A DNA stretch of 54,572 nucleotides from Candidatus Moraniibacteriota bacterium (GCA_003510895.1 DOKE01000007.1:7887-62458), one strand, 5' to 3'; positions 17,296 through 25,358 are shown, counted from the stretch's first letter. Notes: generated by a model not told the origin, from the letters alone. Program-made: numbers and translations.

Positions 17296-18612
17296 ATGCA
17301 AAAAAATAAAAAAATAAAAATCAATTTTCTTTTGACGGGAACAGCTATTGTTATGATGATGGTTTTTTTAGCGCGCGTTGATTTCTTTGTTGAGGCTGAC
17401 GAAGATATGTCAGTTGATGATGCCAAAGAAAAAATAGCGGAACTTGAAAAAAAAGCTCAGGCTTATCGAGAAATAATAGAATTAAAACAAAAACAGCAAG
17501 CATCTTTGAATAATCAAATTTCTTTGATGGATGTGAATATATCACAAGTTGAAACTGAAATAGAAATAAATAAAAATAAGATTGAAGAACTGAACGCTCT
17601 TATTGAGAGAAAAGAATTAGAAATAAGAGACAAAGAAGAAACTATCTTGTCTCAAAAAAAACTTCTCGGAGGATTACTGAAAAATTATTATGAACAACAA
17701 CAGAAGAATATTTTAAGTGTTTTTTTAACAGATAATGTGTTGGCTCCATTTATGTCAGAAAAAGATAGGTTGGCGCAAATTGGAAATAAAATTCAGGAAA
17801 TAATAAACGGAGTGAAATCACTCAAGGAGCAATTGGAAAACGAAAAAGGCGATTTAAAAAAAGACAAGGAAGATGTTTCTATTTTGCACGCTGATTTGCA
17901 AAATAGAAATGAAAATCTTCAATATTCAAAAGACAACAAAGAAGTTTTGCTGGCAAAAACACAAGGCGAAGAAGAAAAATATAAAAAACTTCTGGAAAGA
18001 GTTGAAAAACAGAAACTGGAACTTTTAAATTTTGATGAATTATATTCAGAAAGTTATTCCATCAATGGAATGTCTGTCAATGAATATATAGAAAAAAATA
18101 AGCCATCGTCATCCCTAAATTCTTCACTGTCCTGGTACTATTCTCAGAAAGATTCTTCTTGGGCAAACACAAAGATTGGAAATTCAAAAAGCTTAATGAA
18201 GGACTATGGTTGCGCTGTAGCTTCAGTTGCGATGGCTTTTACAAAACAAGGAGACACCATAACCCCAAAATCTCTTACTCAAAAACCGATTTTTTCTTGG
18301 GATCTTATTGCTTGGCCATCAACATCAATGCCATCCGGAAAAGTTGATATGGATGAGTCCGGTTCATATCATGGAAACATAAGTTTTTCAAAAATAGATT
18401 CTGAAATTAAAAATGGAACTCCGGTTATTGTTTATATCAAGAAATCAAGCGGAGGAGGGCATTATGTGGTGATTCACACTAAGGATAAAAAGAAGAATGA
18501 CTATGTGGTTCACGATCCATATTTCGGACCAAATTTATATCTAAGCACCTCAAGGGCTTTAGTTGGAAACGGAGGCTCAACAACTATGGATCAAATGATT
18601 ATCTATAATTAA
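17296..18612 (+). CDS. Secreted coiled-coil protein with C-terminal C39-like cysteine peptidase domain
   Basis: The 438-residue protein has an N-terminal helix (about 10-30), a long coiled coil (about 40-245) like the PcsB/CwlO regulatory coil controlled by FtsEX, and a C-terminal papain-like C39_2 domain. The likely catalytic residues are C306 in DYGCAVAS, H389 in GGGHYVV and D407 in VHDPYFG. The usual partner of such a coil is a CHAP or NlpC/P60 amidase, so a C39-like fold in that place is notable. A cell-wall hydrolase or envelope peptidase is likely. No FtsEX genes are nearby. Confidence 0.82.
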   Translation: MQKNKKIKINFLLTGTAIVMMMVFLARVDFFVEADEDMSVDDAKEKIAELEKKAQAYREIIELKQKQQASLNNQISLMDVNISQVETEIEINKNKIEELNALIERKELEIRDKEETILSQKKLLGGLLKNYYEQQQKNILSVFLTDNVLAPFMSEKDRLAQIGNKIQEIINGVKSLKEQLENEKGDLKKDKEDVSILHADLQNRNENLQYSKDNKEVLLAKTQGEEEKYKKLLERVEKQKLELLNFDELYSESYSINGMSVNEYIEKNKPSSSLNSSLSWYYSQKDSSWANTKIGNSKSLMKDYGCAVASVAMAFTKQGDTITPKSLTQKPIFSWDLIAWPSTSMPSGKVDMDESGSYHGNISFSKIDSEIKNGTPVIVYIKKSSGGGHYVVIHTKDKKKNDYVVHDPYFGPNLYLSTSRALVGNGGSTTMDQMIIYN

Positions 18613-18768
18613 AAAAATAAACATCCAGACAAATAAAATAAAGACAAAAATATTAAATGGGTTGTGCGACATAAAGTTGAGTAACTAAAAAATAAATAGA
18701 GAATAAGAATAACTAGAGTGTCTTTATACTGAAAGATACTGAAAGCCTATTTTTTATTAAACTTACCT

Positions 18769-18785
18769 GGATCATTTTTTGATCC
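18769..18785. terminator. Possible terminator hairpin downstream of the C39-like peptidase
   Basis: GGATCA and TGATCC form a 6-bp stem around a five-T loop, followed by TATTTTAATTT. The stem is short and lies about 155 bases after the stop codon. Confidence 0.35.
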
Positions 18786-18965
18786 TATTTTAATTTATAA
18801 TTAAATTTATAATTTTAATTATTTTGTAATAAATTAATTATTTTTTAAATTTTTTAATTAATTATTTTTTTAAAAAAATAAAAAAATCAATGAAAGAATA
18901 AAGATAATATAAAGTGATTTATATTTATATATAATTTATACACAAAAAATATTTTTCTTCAAATC

Positions 18966-19015
18966 GAGTGTCTTGGGTATATATAGATGTACCCCTGAAT
19001 TTACTCAAAACACTC
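18966..19015 (+). ncRNA. Candidate structured RNA element, hairpin within a longer-range stem
   Basis: GAGTGT (18966-18971) can pair with ACACTC (19010-19015), enclosing a 20-base hairpin at 18975-18994 that begins GGGTA and ends TACCC. The hairpin has the same length and loop region as the one at 19051, with compensatory differences in its stem. No family is recognised. The strand is assumed. Confidence 0.35.
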
Positions 19016-19050
19016 ACAGGTCAATTTTTTGCGTCGTTTTTGGTTAATTT

Positions 19051-19070
19051 GGGATACATAGATGTATCCC
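19051..19070. repeat. 9-bp hairpin GGGATACAT/ATGTATCCC, sister of the one at 18975
   Basis: The nine outer pairs are perfect, with only two bases at the tip. Relative to 18975-18994 the stem keeps the three G-C pairs and swaps the next pairs (T-A to A-T, A-T to T-A, A-T to C-G) while keeping TAGATGT. Confidence 0.6.
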
Positions 19071-19142
19071 TTAGGAAATAATTTCAAAACAAAAAATTGT
19101 GATATTGGCAGATATATATAAATTAATCATAAATTTTCAAAA

Positions 19143-19161
19143 AAACATCAATTAGATGTTT
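19143..19161. repeat. Third small hairpin sharing the TAGATGT string
   Basis: AAACATC and GATGTTT form a perfect 7-bp stem with loop AATTA. Its right arm again contains TAGATGT, which lies 75 and 94 bases apart across the three hairpins. Confidence 0.45.
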
Positions 19162-19303
19162 ATATAAACAAAAGGGATATGCAATACTTAAATAAAAAAT
19201 AGAAGAACATAGAAGAATAAAGTGGAGAATAAAATAGAAAAGTAGGGGGTTAATAAATTGATTTATAGGGATTTAGAAGTGCTTAAAAAGGTTTTTATTG
19301 ATA

Positions 19304-19329
19304 CACAATGTCGCTTAATCTACATTGTG
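19304..19329. repeat. 8-bp inverted repeat CACAATGT/ACATTGTG
   Basis: The arms are perfect around a 10-base loop. TTATTGATACA flanks it as a direct repeat on both sides (about 19296 and 19344). It lies about 120 bases past the iscU stop and could be an operator or a terminator without a clear T-tract. Confidence 0.45.
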
Positions 19330-19448
19330 CGACGTTGTATATTTATTGATACAAACTACCTCTTATATCTTTTTACTACTAATTACCACTAACCCACTGC
19401 CAAATATCCACTATCCCCATAAAAGGATTTAAAGAAATAAACAAGAAA

Positions 19449-19832
19449 TTATTTTTCTTTTTTGTAATTTTCAATTGCCTTCCTGAGCGCGTCGGCCGCT
19501 AAGTTCGAGCAATGCATTTTGACTGATGGCAAGCCGCCTAATTCATCCGCAACGATTTTATTGGTTATTTTCAAAGCTTCCTCCAGGGTCTTCCCTTTAG
19601 CTAAATCGGTTGCCATTGAAGATGTGGATATAGCCGCTCCGCATCCCAAGGTCTCAAATTTGATATCTTTGATAAATTCTTCATTTTTTTTATTTTTGGC
19701 AACCTTAATGTATATACGCATCACATCTCCGCATTTAGGATTGCCAACAGTCCCTGTTCCGTTAGCATTTTTAATTTTTCCCTGATTATGCGGTTTAGAA
19801 AAATGTTCAATAACTTTTTTTGAATATTGCAT
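19449..19832 (-). CDS. iscU: Iron-sulfur cluster scaffold protein IscU/NifU N-terminal type
   Basis: The 127-residue scaffold receives sulfur from the cysteine desulfurase and assembles Fe-S clusters. The three ligand cysteines are present, in GNPKCGD, ETLGCGAA and KMHCSNLA, and the length matches IscU/NifU-N. The variant SVKMHCS around the third cysteine is closer to the NifU-N/SufU-like relatives found next to stand-alone NifS than to classical LPPVKLHC. It is the last gene of an iscR-like/iscS/iscU operon. Local users of Fe-S clusters may include the nuclease at 29196. Confidence 0.93.
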   Translation of the reverse strand: MQYSKKVIEHFSKPHNQGKIKNANGTGTVGNPKCGDVMRIYIKVAKNKKNEEFIKDIKFETLGCGAAISTSSMATDLAKGKTLEEALKITNKIVADELGGLPSVKMHCSNLAADALRKAIENYKKEK

Positions 19833-19837
19833 AAATT

Positions 19838-21046
19838 TTACTTAAAATCAGCTAGAACGTTTCCGGAAATTTTTCGAAGACGTTTTATTGTTTCTTTTAA
19901 TTTATCTATAAAAATATCCAGCTCTTGTTTAGTTGTGTGTTTTCCAATACTAATTCGCAAACTTCCATGCGCTTGCTCATGTTTTAATCCCAGCGCCAAG
20001 AGAACGTGCGATGGATCCAGCGCCCCCGAAGAACAAGCTGATCCGGTAGAAACAGCTATTCCTTCCAAATCCAGTGAAAGCAATAGGCCTTCCCCTTCCA
20101 CATCGTCAAATCTAAAATTAGCAATGTTGGGTGTTCTTTTTTCCGTTGAACCATTGAGATATGACTTGGGTATTTCCAAAACTTTTTTAATCAAATAGTC
20201 TCGTAATTTTGTTATTTCTTTAGACTTTTTTTGATTTTCTGAATTTTTTATCATAGCGACAGCCGCGCCTAATCCAACAATTCCCGGAACATTATGAGTT
20301 CCTCCGCGCATTTTATATTCTTGATCCCCGCCATCCTGAATTCTTTTTATGGCTGTTCCCTTCTTTATATAAAGAACTCCTGTTCCCTTTGGACCATAAA
20401 TTTTGTGTCCTGAAAAAGAAAGTATATCAACGCCTAAAGCTTCCACATCACAATCCCAATAATTAGTAGCTTGGGTGGCATCGGTATGAAAAAGTATTTT
20501 TTGTTTTCTGCTTTCATTTATTTTCTTTATTAGTTTTCCAATTTCAGAAATAGGTTGAACGGTTCCGATTTCATTATTAACATACATTATTGAAATTAAA
20601 ATCGTGTTGGGCTTGATGGCTTTTTTCACATCTTCAATTTTGATAATCCCGTCTTTGTTTATTGGAAGAAAAGTAACTTCTGCCATTTGTTCTTTTGTAA
20701 GAATTTTGCAAGAATCTAAGACACAATGATGTTCAAAAGCAGTGGTGATTATATGCGGCTTTTCTTCAGGTTTTCTGGCAACAGAATAGAAAGAACGCAA
20801 AACTCCCTTAATGGCAAGGTTGTTGCTTTCGGTCGCTCCGGAGGTGAAAATAACTTCGGTTGAAGAACAATTGAGAAATTTAGCCACTTTGCTTCTGGCA
20901 TTATCAATCGCTTCCAAAGCTTCTTGTCCGAAACTGTGCACCGACATAGCATTGCCAAATATTTTTGAAAAATATGGTTGCATAGTTTTTAAAACTTTTT
21001 CATCCACCGGAGTGGTTGCCGCGTAATCAAGATATATGCGTGTCAT
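19838..21046 (-). CDS. iscS: Cysteine desulfurase (NifS/IscS family)
   Basis: The PLP enzyme takes sulfur from cysteine. The 402-residue protein has the N-terminal YLDYAATTPVD, the HTDATQ strand, the PLP lysine in SFSGHKIYGPKG and the persulfide-forming cysteine in STGSACSSGALD, so all key residues are present. The longer active-site loop is of the group I (IscS/NifS) type. Gaps to the Rrf2 gene upstream and iscU downstream are 6 and 5 bases. Confidence 0.95.
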   Translation of the reverse strand: MTRIYLDYAATTPVDEKVLKTMQPYFSKIFGNAMSVHSFGQEALEAIDNARSKVAKFLNCSSTEVIFTSGATESNNLAIKGVLRSFYSVARKPEEKPHIITTAFEHHCVLDSCKILTKEQMAEVTFLPINKDGIIKIEDVKKAIKPNTILISIMYVNNEIGTVQPISEIGKLIKKINESRKQKILFHTDATQATNYWDCDVEALGVDILSFSGHKIYGPKGTGVLYIKKGTAIKRIQDGGDQEYKMRGGTHNVPGIVGLGAAVAMIKNSENQKKSKEITKLRDYLIKKVLEIPKSYLNGSTEKRTPNIANFRFDDVEGEGLLLSLDLEGIAVSTGSACSSGALDPSHVLLALGLKHEQAHGSLRISIGKHTTKQELDIFIDKLKETIKRLRKISGNVLADFK

Positions 21047-21052
21047 AATAAT

Positions 21053-21442
21053 TTATTTTATTAAACTGTTTAATTTTATGTCGTACAATGTTTTCTTAAT
21101 CTGCGCTCCCAATTTATTCCAAACAACACTCGACGGACACTTATGTTCACTGGAGCAAAATTTTCCAACACAACGCATCGGCGCTATTTCTCCATCCAAA
21201 AGCTCGATTATTTCTCCGACTGGAATTTTTTTGGGATCGCGCGCCAGCGTATAACCGCCTTGTTTTCCTTTGGAGCTTTGCACCACTTCCCCATTGCGAA
21301 GTATTCCCATTAATCTTTCCAGATATTTTTGGGAGATATTCTCTTCCTTGGCAATTTCCCCGATCGTTTTCTGACCCGGAAAACACTGCGCCAAATTAGT
21401 CATCGCTTTGAGCCCATATTCCGCTTTGGTTGAAAAACGCAT
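21053..21442 (-). CDS. iscR: Rrf2/IscR-like transcriptional regulator
   Basis: The 129-residue regulator should sense Fe-S status and control its own operon. The winged-helix N-terminus begins MRFSTKAEYGLKAM, and the recognition region ISQKYLERLM is typical of IscR. Three cysteines in RCVGKFCSSEHKC have IscR-like spacing (C-x4-C-x5-C), so a [2Fe-2S] cluster is expected. It is the first gene of the operon, and a perfect palindrome lies just upstream of its start. The symbol is by analogy, because other Rrf2 members share this context. Confidence 0.88.
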   Translation of the reverse strand: MRFSTKAEYGLKAMTNLAQCFPGQKTIGEIAKEENISQKYLERLMGILRNGEVVQSSKGKQGGYTLARDPKKIPVGEIIELLDGEIAPMRCVGKFCSSEHKCPSSVVWNKLGAQIKKTLYDIKLNSLIK

Positions 21443-21458
21443 AACTTTTTCTAATATC

Positions 21459-21471
21459 TACTAATTTAGTA
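21459..21471. promoter_or_regulatory. Candidate Rrf2 operator upstream of the isc operon
   Basis: TACTAATTTAGTA is a perfect palindrome about the central base, 17 bases before the iscR start. It overlaps a -10-like TATACT on the minus strand (21473-21468), so a bound regulator would block transcription. Confidence 0.5.
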
Positions 21472-21565
21472 TACATTCAATATACAACTTGATTTAAATG
21501 ACGTCAAGGATATAAAAAAAGCCCCCAAATTGCAACCACCTTATAATATAAATAGGACATAAATC

Positions 21566-21599
21566 AGAACATAATCTGACGGTCGTCAGATTATGTTCT
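21566..21599. repeat. Perfect 15-bp inverted repeat with GGTC loop
   Basis: AGAACATAATCTGAC and GTCAGATTATGTTCT are exact reverse complements separated by four bases. No T-tract follows on either strand. It marks the edge of the accessory island. Confidence 0.8.
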
Positions 21600-21777
21600 A
21601 TTGCGTGGTGTGCTGGAGTACCCCTGGATGGAGGGTTATGGAGCAAGAAAGGCGCCTGACCACTTTTATTTTTCTCATGATTAATAATCAAAACAAATCA
21701 GTATCATTGTTTATTTTGCAATAATTGAAATAAAAAAAATTATTTTTTTCCTCTAATAAACATTGCTAAAGAATTCA

Positions 21778-22617
21778 CTAGGATTCGGGCTTAAAAGTAT
21801 ATTTTTGAATATATTGCTCTTTGGTTTTTTCTATATCATCTTCGCTAATATAAAATCCTTGTGCGTTAACTGGAGTTTCAACTTCCGGATAAAGTGCTAG
21901 CATTTCTCCATCACCTCGTAATTTTTCAGCACCATTGAAACCAAGAATTATTCTTGAGTCCTCCGCTCTTGCGGTTGCAAAAGCAATTCGATACCGAAAT
22001 GCATCTACCAATTCCTTAGGATAAACTGTCTCTAAAATTTTCGAGGTACCAATCATAATACTAACTCCAGCCAAAGGTCCGGAATTCAAAATTTCCAATA
22101 CAGCTTTTTTGTAAAATTCAAAATCTTCAATCATCAAATCAGAAAACTCATCAATAACAACAACTATCCTAGGAATATTTTCCTTGTTTCTCTTATTGTA
22201 TTCTTCAACTGAAAATGGATAATCTATCTCAGCCAAAACCTTAAAGCGTCTATCTATTTCATCCAAGCACCACTGCAAGGCTTCCTTGGCCTCATCGTAA
22301 GTCACAGCCACTGGAAACATTAGATTTGGCAAATCATTATATGTGCCAATTAATTCTACTCGCTTTGTGTCAATCAAAATAAACTTCAGCTCATCAATTT
22401 CAGTGTTTTTGAGCAAGCTAGCAATAGCGCAATGAAAAAAATTACTCTTTCCTGACCCAGTTTTCCCACCGATAAGAAGATTAAAGGCATTTTCCAAATT
22501 CCCAACAAGATTATGCGTTTCAGTTTCAGCACCAATAGGAATAACGGGCTTGCGTTCATATTCTTTCCAGTCCTTATCCGCATACAATTTTTCTAGACCA
22601 ATGACTTTTTGTTCCAT
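21778..22617 (-). CDS. Stand-alone FtsK/SpoIIIE-type ATPase domain
   Basis: The 279-residue protein is essentially one RecA-like FtsK beta-motor domain. Walker A GGKTGSGKS is at about 50-58, Walker B IVVVIDEFSD at about 151-160, and family-specific blocks such as FILIDTKRVEL and SRIILGFNGAEKL are clear. It lacks the membrane domain, the linker, the alpha domain and the DNA-reading gamma domain of chromosomal FtsK, which is usually above 700 residues. It follows the DUF2779 gene by 22 bases and ends the island on this side. It could drive DNA or protein translocation for its neighbours, but the partner is unknown. Confidence 0.8.
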   Translation of the reverse strand: MEQKVIGLEKLYADKDWKEYERKPVIPIGAETETHNLVGNLENAFNLLIGGKTGSGKSNFFHCAIASLLKNTEIDELKFILIDTKRVELIGTYNDLPNLMFPVAVTYDEAKEALQWCLDEIDRRFKVLAEIDYPFSVEEYNKRNKENIPRIVVVIDEFSDLMIEDFEFYKKAVLEILNSGPLAGVSIMIGTSKILETVYPKELVDAFRYRIAFATARAEDSRIILGFNGAEKLRGDGEMLALYPEVETPVNAQGFYISEDDIEKTKEQYIQKYTFKPES

Positions 22618-22639
22618 ATATTTATTTTTTTAAATAATT

Positions 22640-24133
22640 TTAAATTGATTTTAATACTCTCCAAATTTCAACCATAGCCAAGGTGTCGAGATGGCAATAA
22701 TCCTTGAGTGCCTGCACTTTCATATTTTTTTCATCTTCAGAATATTCACCTGATACAATACGATTCCAGGTATCTGACGCAGCGCCACCTTCTTGAATAT
22801 GCATATTTTTATACGAAAGATTGGGAACAAGAGCTGGCAAAACATATTTTATTGAAGCACTTCCCTTAAATTCCGGATGATCATACATTGTGGTCTTTCC
22901 AAAAAATGGAACCATTAAATCAATAACTCGATTATTAACATTCTGCATAAAATCTTTGTATTCAGACAAACGCTCTCCCAATTGCTTATTGATGCCTTGC
23001 TCAAATTTCTGATTCCACACAATAATACTGCCCTTTTCAGGAAGATGTTTTTTCAATGCTTCGGCGAAAGATTCATCCGGACAATCTTTTTCTGTATAAA
23101 TAAAATCATAATGCTCCAATTCACTCTCGTGCGAATCAATTACATGTAGCGAAAACTGAAACGGAATTTGCTGATAGGGGCTATATCTATTGTATTTTGG
23201 TATTGCGGATGGATATGTTTCATAATCCAGAAATGCCAGTGGATATTTCATTGCCCCTAGGAATTCTGCAATGCCATCCCTATCAATATATTCTTTGCCA
23301 GACTTGGCTGTTTCCACTTGCCTCTTTTGATTATCTGAAAGCAGAAAATCATCCGGCACATCATGAATATTGAAAATATGACTATCGACTAGCTCAGCCA
23401 ATTTTGTCTTGTGAATTCTTGCAATCGCATGGACAGAGTATTCCGGAAGATCCGAGTTTGAATACCATGAAGTCGTGCAATGTGAATTTTTGCCTTTCAG
23501 AATACAATCACAATGCCCTTTTGGCTCATCCCCGCTAGATAATAATTCATAAGCTCCCTCCATTTTTTGCTTCGTGTCCTTCAATTTTTCATTTACTTGA
23601 TTAGTTAAGTCTTCTATTAAAAACAATTCTTTCAAGTTGATATCGCCCAAGCAAACATATTTCTTATTAAGCCTAATCAAATTTAAAGTTCCCACCTCAA
23701 TACCTAAATCATTTAAAACATTCTTTTGAAAAGCCATATCTATCAAATAATCTTCGGTTTTTCTCCCTCCATTCTCCTCAGAAACTATTGATGACTTCAC
23801 TTCATACAAATCATAAACATTTTGATCTGAATTAAAGACAAAAATATCAGAGACTGCAAGATATTTTTCAGTTGCAAAAACAGGCTGATAAATTACAGGG
23901 GTTCTGTTTTCCATTAGTTTTTTTGTGAGTTCCGTGTCGTCACGAGATTCAACAAGTATGCCATCAGGAAAAAGACTGCGCGCAAGTTCGTCAATCTGGT
24001 TACCGGTATCAATAATATTCAATTCAAAAGAAGAAAGTGCCTTTTGCTTGTATATCTCTGGTTTATGAATTTTTAGCCAAGCATTTTTTGCACAATCGAG
24101 GCATATCAGAAAGTTTGTTTTTGATAATTTCAT
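22640..24133 (-). CDS. DUF2779 protein: PD-(D/E)XK nuclease plus RNase H-like exonuclease domains
   Basis: The 497-residue protein has two nuclease modules. The N-terminal half matches a Cas4-like PD-(D/E)XK fold, with D96 and E111-x-K113 (in YEVKSS) and cysteines C11, C14, C208, C210 and C219 placed so that they could hold an Fe-S cluster. The C-terminal half is the DUF2779 DEDD-type domain with D303/E305 in FLDYETYPSA and a final CHLDTLAMVEIW block. It is co-directional with the SIR2-like gene (65-base gap) and the FtsK-type gene (22-base gap). The family is widespread but poorly understood, and its role here is inferred only from the island. Confidence 0.75.
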   Translation of the reverse strand: MKLSKTNFLICLDCAKNAWLKIHKPEIYKQKALSSFELNIIDTGNQIDELARSLFPDGILVESRDDTELTKKLMENRTPVIYQPVFATEKYLAVSDIFVFNSDQNVYDLYEVKSSIVSEENGGRKTEDYLIDMAFQKNVLNDLGIEVGTLNLIRLNKKYVCLGDINLKELFLIEDLTNQVNEKLKDTKQKMEGAYELLSSGDEPKGHCDCILKGKNSHCTTSWYSNSDLPEYSVHAIARIHKTKLAELVDSHIFNIHDVPDDFLLSDNQKRQVETAKSGKEYIDRDGIAEFLGAMKYPLAFLDYETYPSAIPKYNRYSPYQQIPFQFSLHVIDSHESELEHYDFIYTEKDCPDESFAEALKKHLPEKGSIIVWNQKFEQGINKQLGERLSEYKDFMQNVNNRVIDLMVPFFGKTTMYDHPEFKGSASIKYVLPALVPNLSYKNMHIQEGGAASDTWNRIVSGEYSEDEKNMKVQALKDYCHLDTLAMVEIWRVLKSI

Positions 24134-24198
24134 ATAAGATCATTTTTGTAATAATTATGCGAATTTCAAGAAAAGTTCTAATCCTTGTTATTCATAAG

Positions 24199-25227
24199 CT
24201 ATTTGAGTTCTTCGTTTTCTTCTTCTGAAATAAGAGGGTCTAGAAAAGAATATACGTCGTCAAAATTGTCAAAATCTGGAAATGGATGCTCTTCTACGGG
24301 ATCACATTGGAGACAAGCGGATGCATGACTGTCGCATGATCTCCTGGGATGCTTCAAAATAAAACTATCGCTTAGTTTATCAAAAATACAATAATGATGA
24401 CTAAAGAACATATCTGACCAAGTTTCTTCTATTTTTTTCCTATCTGAATTATTTATAACTTCAATCTCACTAAGCTCTAAATATTTTGATTTTTTATAAT
24501 TATCTAAAAGTATTTCTTTAGCTTCAACATCTGAAACAGGTGCACTATATCCGAATATGGTTATAATGTATGCCCTACTTAAAACATCTCTTAAGATATT
24601 CCAATTATTTTTTATTACTGGATCAGAATTATAATCTTTTTTACCGATAGGATAAAGTAATTTAGATTTTGATAATTCTTTGTGACAACGATGACATATT
24701 TTGTTATGAAAATTACATAAAATTTTACAATCATAACATATGCCCTCGCCAACATTTCCATGAAGAAATAATAACTTGGGCAATTTATTTTCTCCTATTT
24801 TTTTATGTCGGATATAAGACAATATTAACAAGGGATCCCAATTAAATGTTGCAATATAATCCTTGCCCCTAAGAGATAGGATTAGTTTATCGTAGAGATT
24901 CGGCTTGTCATTGATCTCTATATCACTAAAATAATCCCATATACATTGTTCCAATTCTTTTTCCAAATCCCCATATTCCTCATTATGTATTCGAGAAAAA
25001 AAATCTTCAAAAGATTCATCTTCTTTAATTTTTACTGAGTGTTTTTTGAGTAAATTTTGAACTTCAACTAGACCGCTTAATTCATTCATCGATGGCATTT
25101 TCTTACCATTTGCAGTATTTTTCATGCACGCAATACTTGCACCAGCCCCCAAAATCACTAAATGAGGTGAGTTATTGAAAGTTTTTCCATTTGAAATTTT
25201 AATTCTTGGCAAATGTTGTTTTTGCAT
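24199..25227 (-). CDS. SIR2-like (NAD+-binding) protein with zinc ribbon
   Basis: The 342-residue protein has the sirtuin-type fold: NAD-binding GAGAS at about 27-31, FNWDPLL with N129 and D131, a catalytic-position histidine H156 in FLHGNVG, a zinc module with CYDC (C164, C167) and CHRC (C178, C181), and FGYSAP at about 225-230. Bacterial SIR2 proteins in such islands are often NADases that kill infected cells, while true sirtuins deacylate proteins. The histidine and zinc ribbon leave both options open. The acidic C-terminal tail (after about residue 300) has further cysteines. It has its own 131-base upstream gap. Confidence 0.75.
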   Translation of the reverse strand: MQKQHLPRIKISNGKTFNNSPHLVILGAGASIACMKNTANGKKMPSMNELSGLVEVQNLLKKHSVKIKEDESFEDFFSRIHNEEYGDLEKELEQCIWDYFSDIEINDKPNLYDKLILSLRGKDYIATFNWDPLLILSYIRHKKIGENKLPKLLFLHGNVGEGICYDCKILCNFHNKICHRCHKELSKSKLLYPIGKKDYNSDPVIKNNWNILRDVLSRAYIITIFGYSAPVSDVEAKEILLDNYKKSKYLELSEIEVINNSDRKKIEETWSDMFFSHHYCIFDKLSDSFILKHPRRSCDSHASACLQCDPVEEHPFPDFDNFDDVYSFLDPLISEEENEELK

Positions 25228-25358
25228 ATCTCTATTATGTTTCTACATTTATCTTGAGTTCATTTTAATAAAAGAACCAGCAGTAGAGAGTCACTCGATT
25301 TTGTCTAGACTTGTTTTAAAAATTTTTCAATGTGAATATTTGTTTTTCCATAGTTAGT

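Larger units (their letters stand above)
18613..19448. other. 836-base very A+T-rich convergent intergenic region with several hairpins
   Basis: The gap separates the convergent peptidase and iscU genes and has no credible reading frame. It is visibly richer in A+T than the genes beside it. It contains a terminator-like hairpin near 18769, a structured segment at 18966-19015, hairpins at 19051-19070 and 19143-19161, and an inverted repeat at 19304-19329. The sequence TTGTGCGAC occurs near both ends (18663 and 19325). No tRNA, known riboswitch or CRISPR repeat is recognisable. Confidence 0.7.
21443..21777. other. 335-base intergenic region between the isc operon and the accessory island
   Basis: It holds the iscR promoter region (21459-21474), a long perfect inverted repeat (21566-21599) and a stretch at about 21601-21660 much richer in G+C than its surroundings. 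A 65-codon minus-strand frame (21494-21691) crosses it, but I see no family in it. Confidence 0.6.

Noticed and set aside
18936..18944. TTATACACA, a match to the DnaA box consensus, in an A+T-rich gap
   Set aside because: Only one box is clear, no dnaA or dnaN gene is near, and the region lies between convergent genes, so an origin is not supported.
21494..21691. 65-codon minus-strand frame as a real gene
   Set aside because: It spans a perfect inverted repeat and a compositional anomaly, has no recognisable domain and no ribosome site; kept only as part of the border observation.
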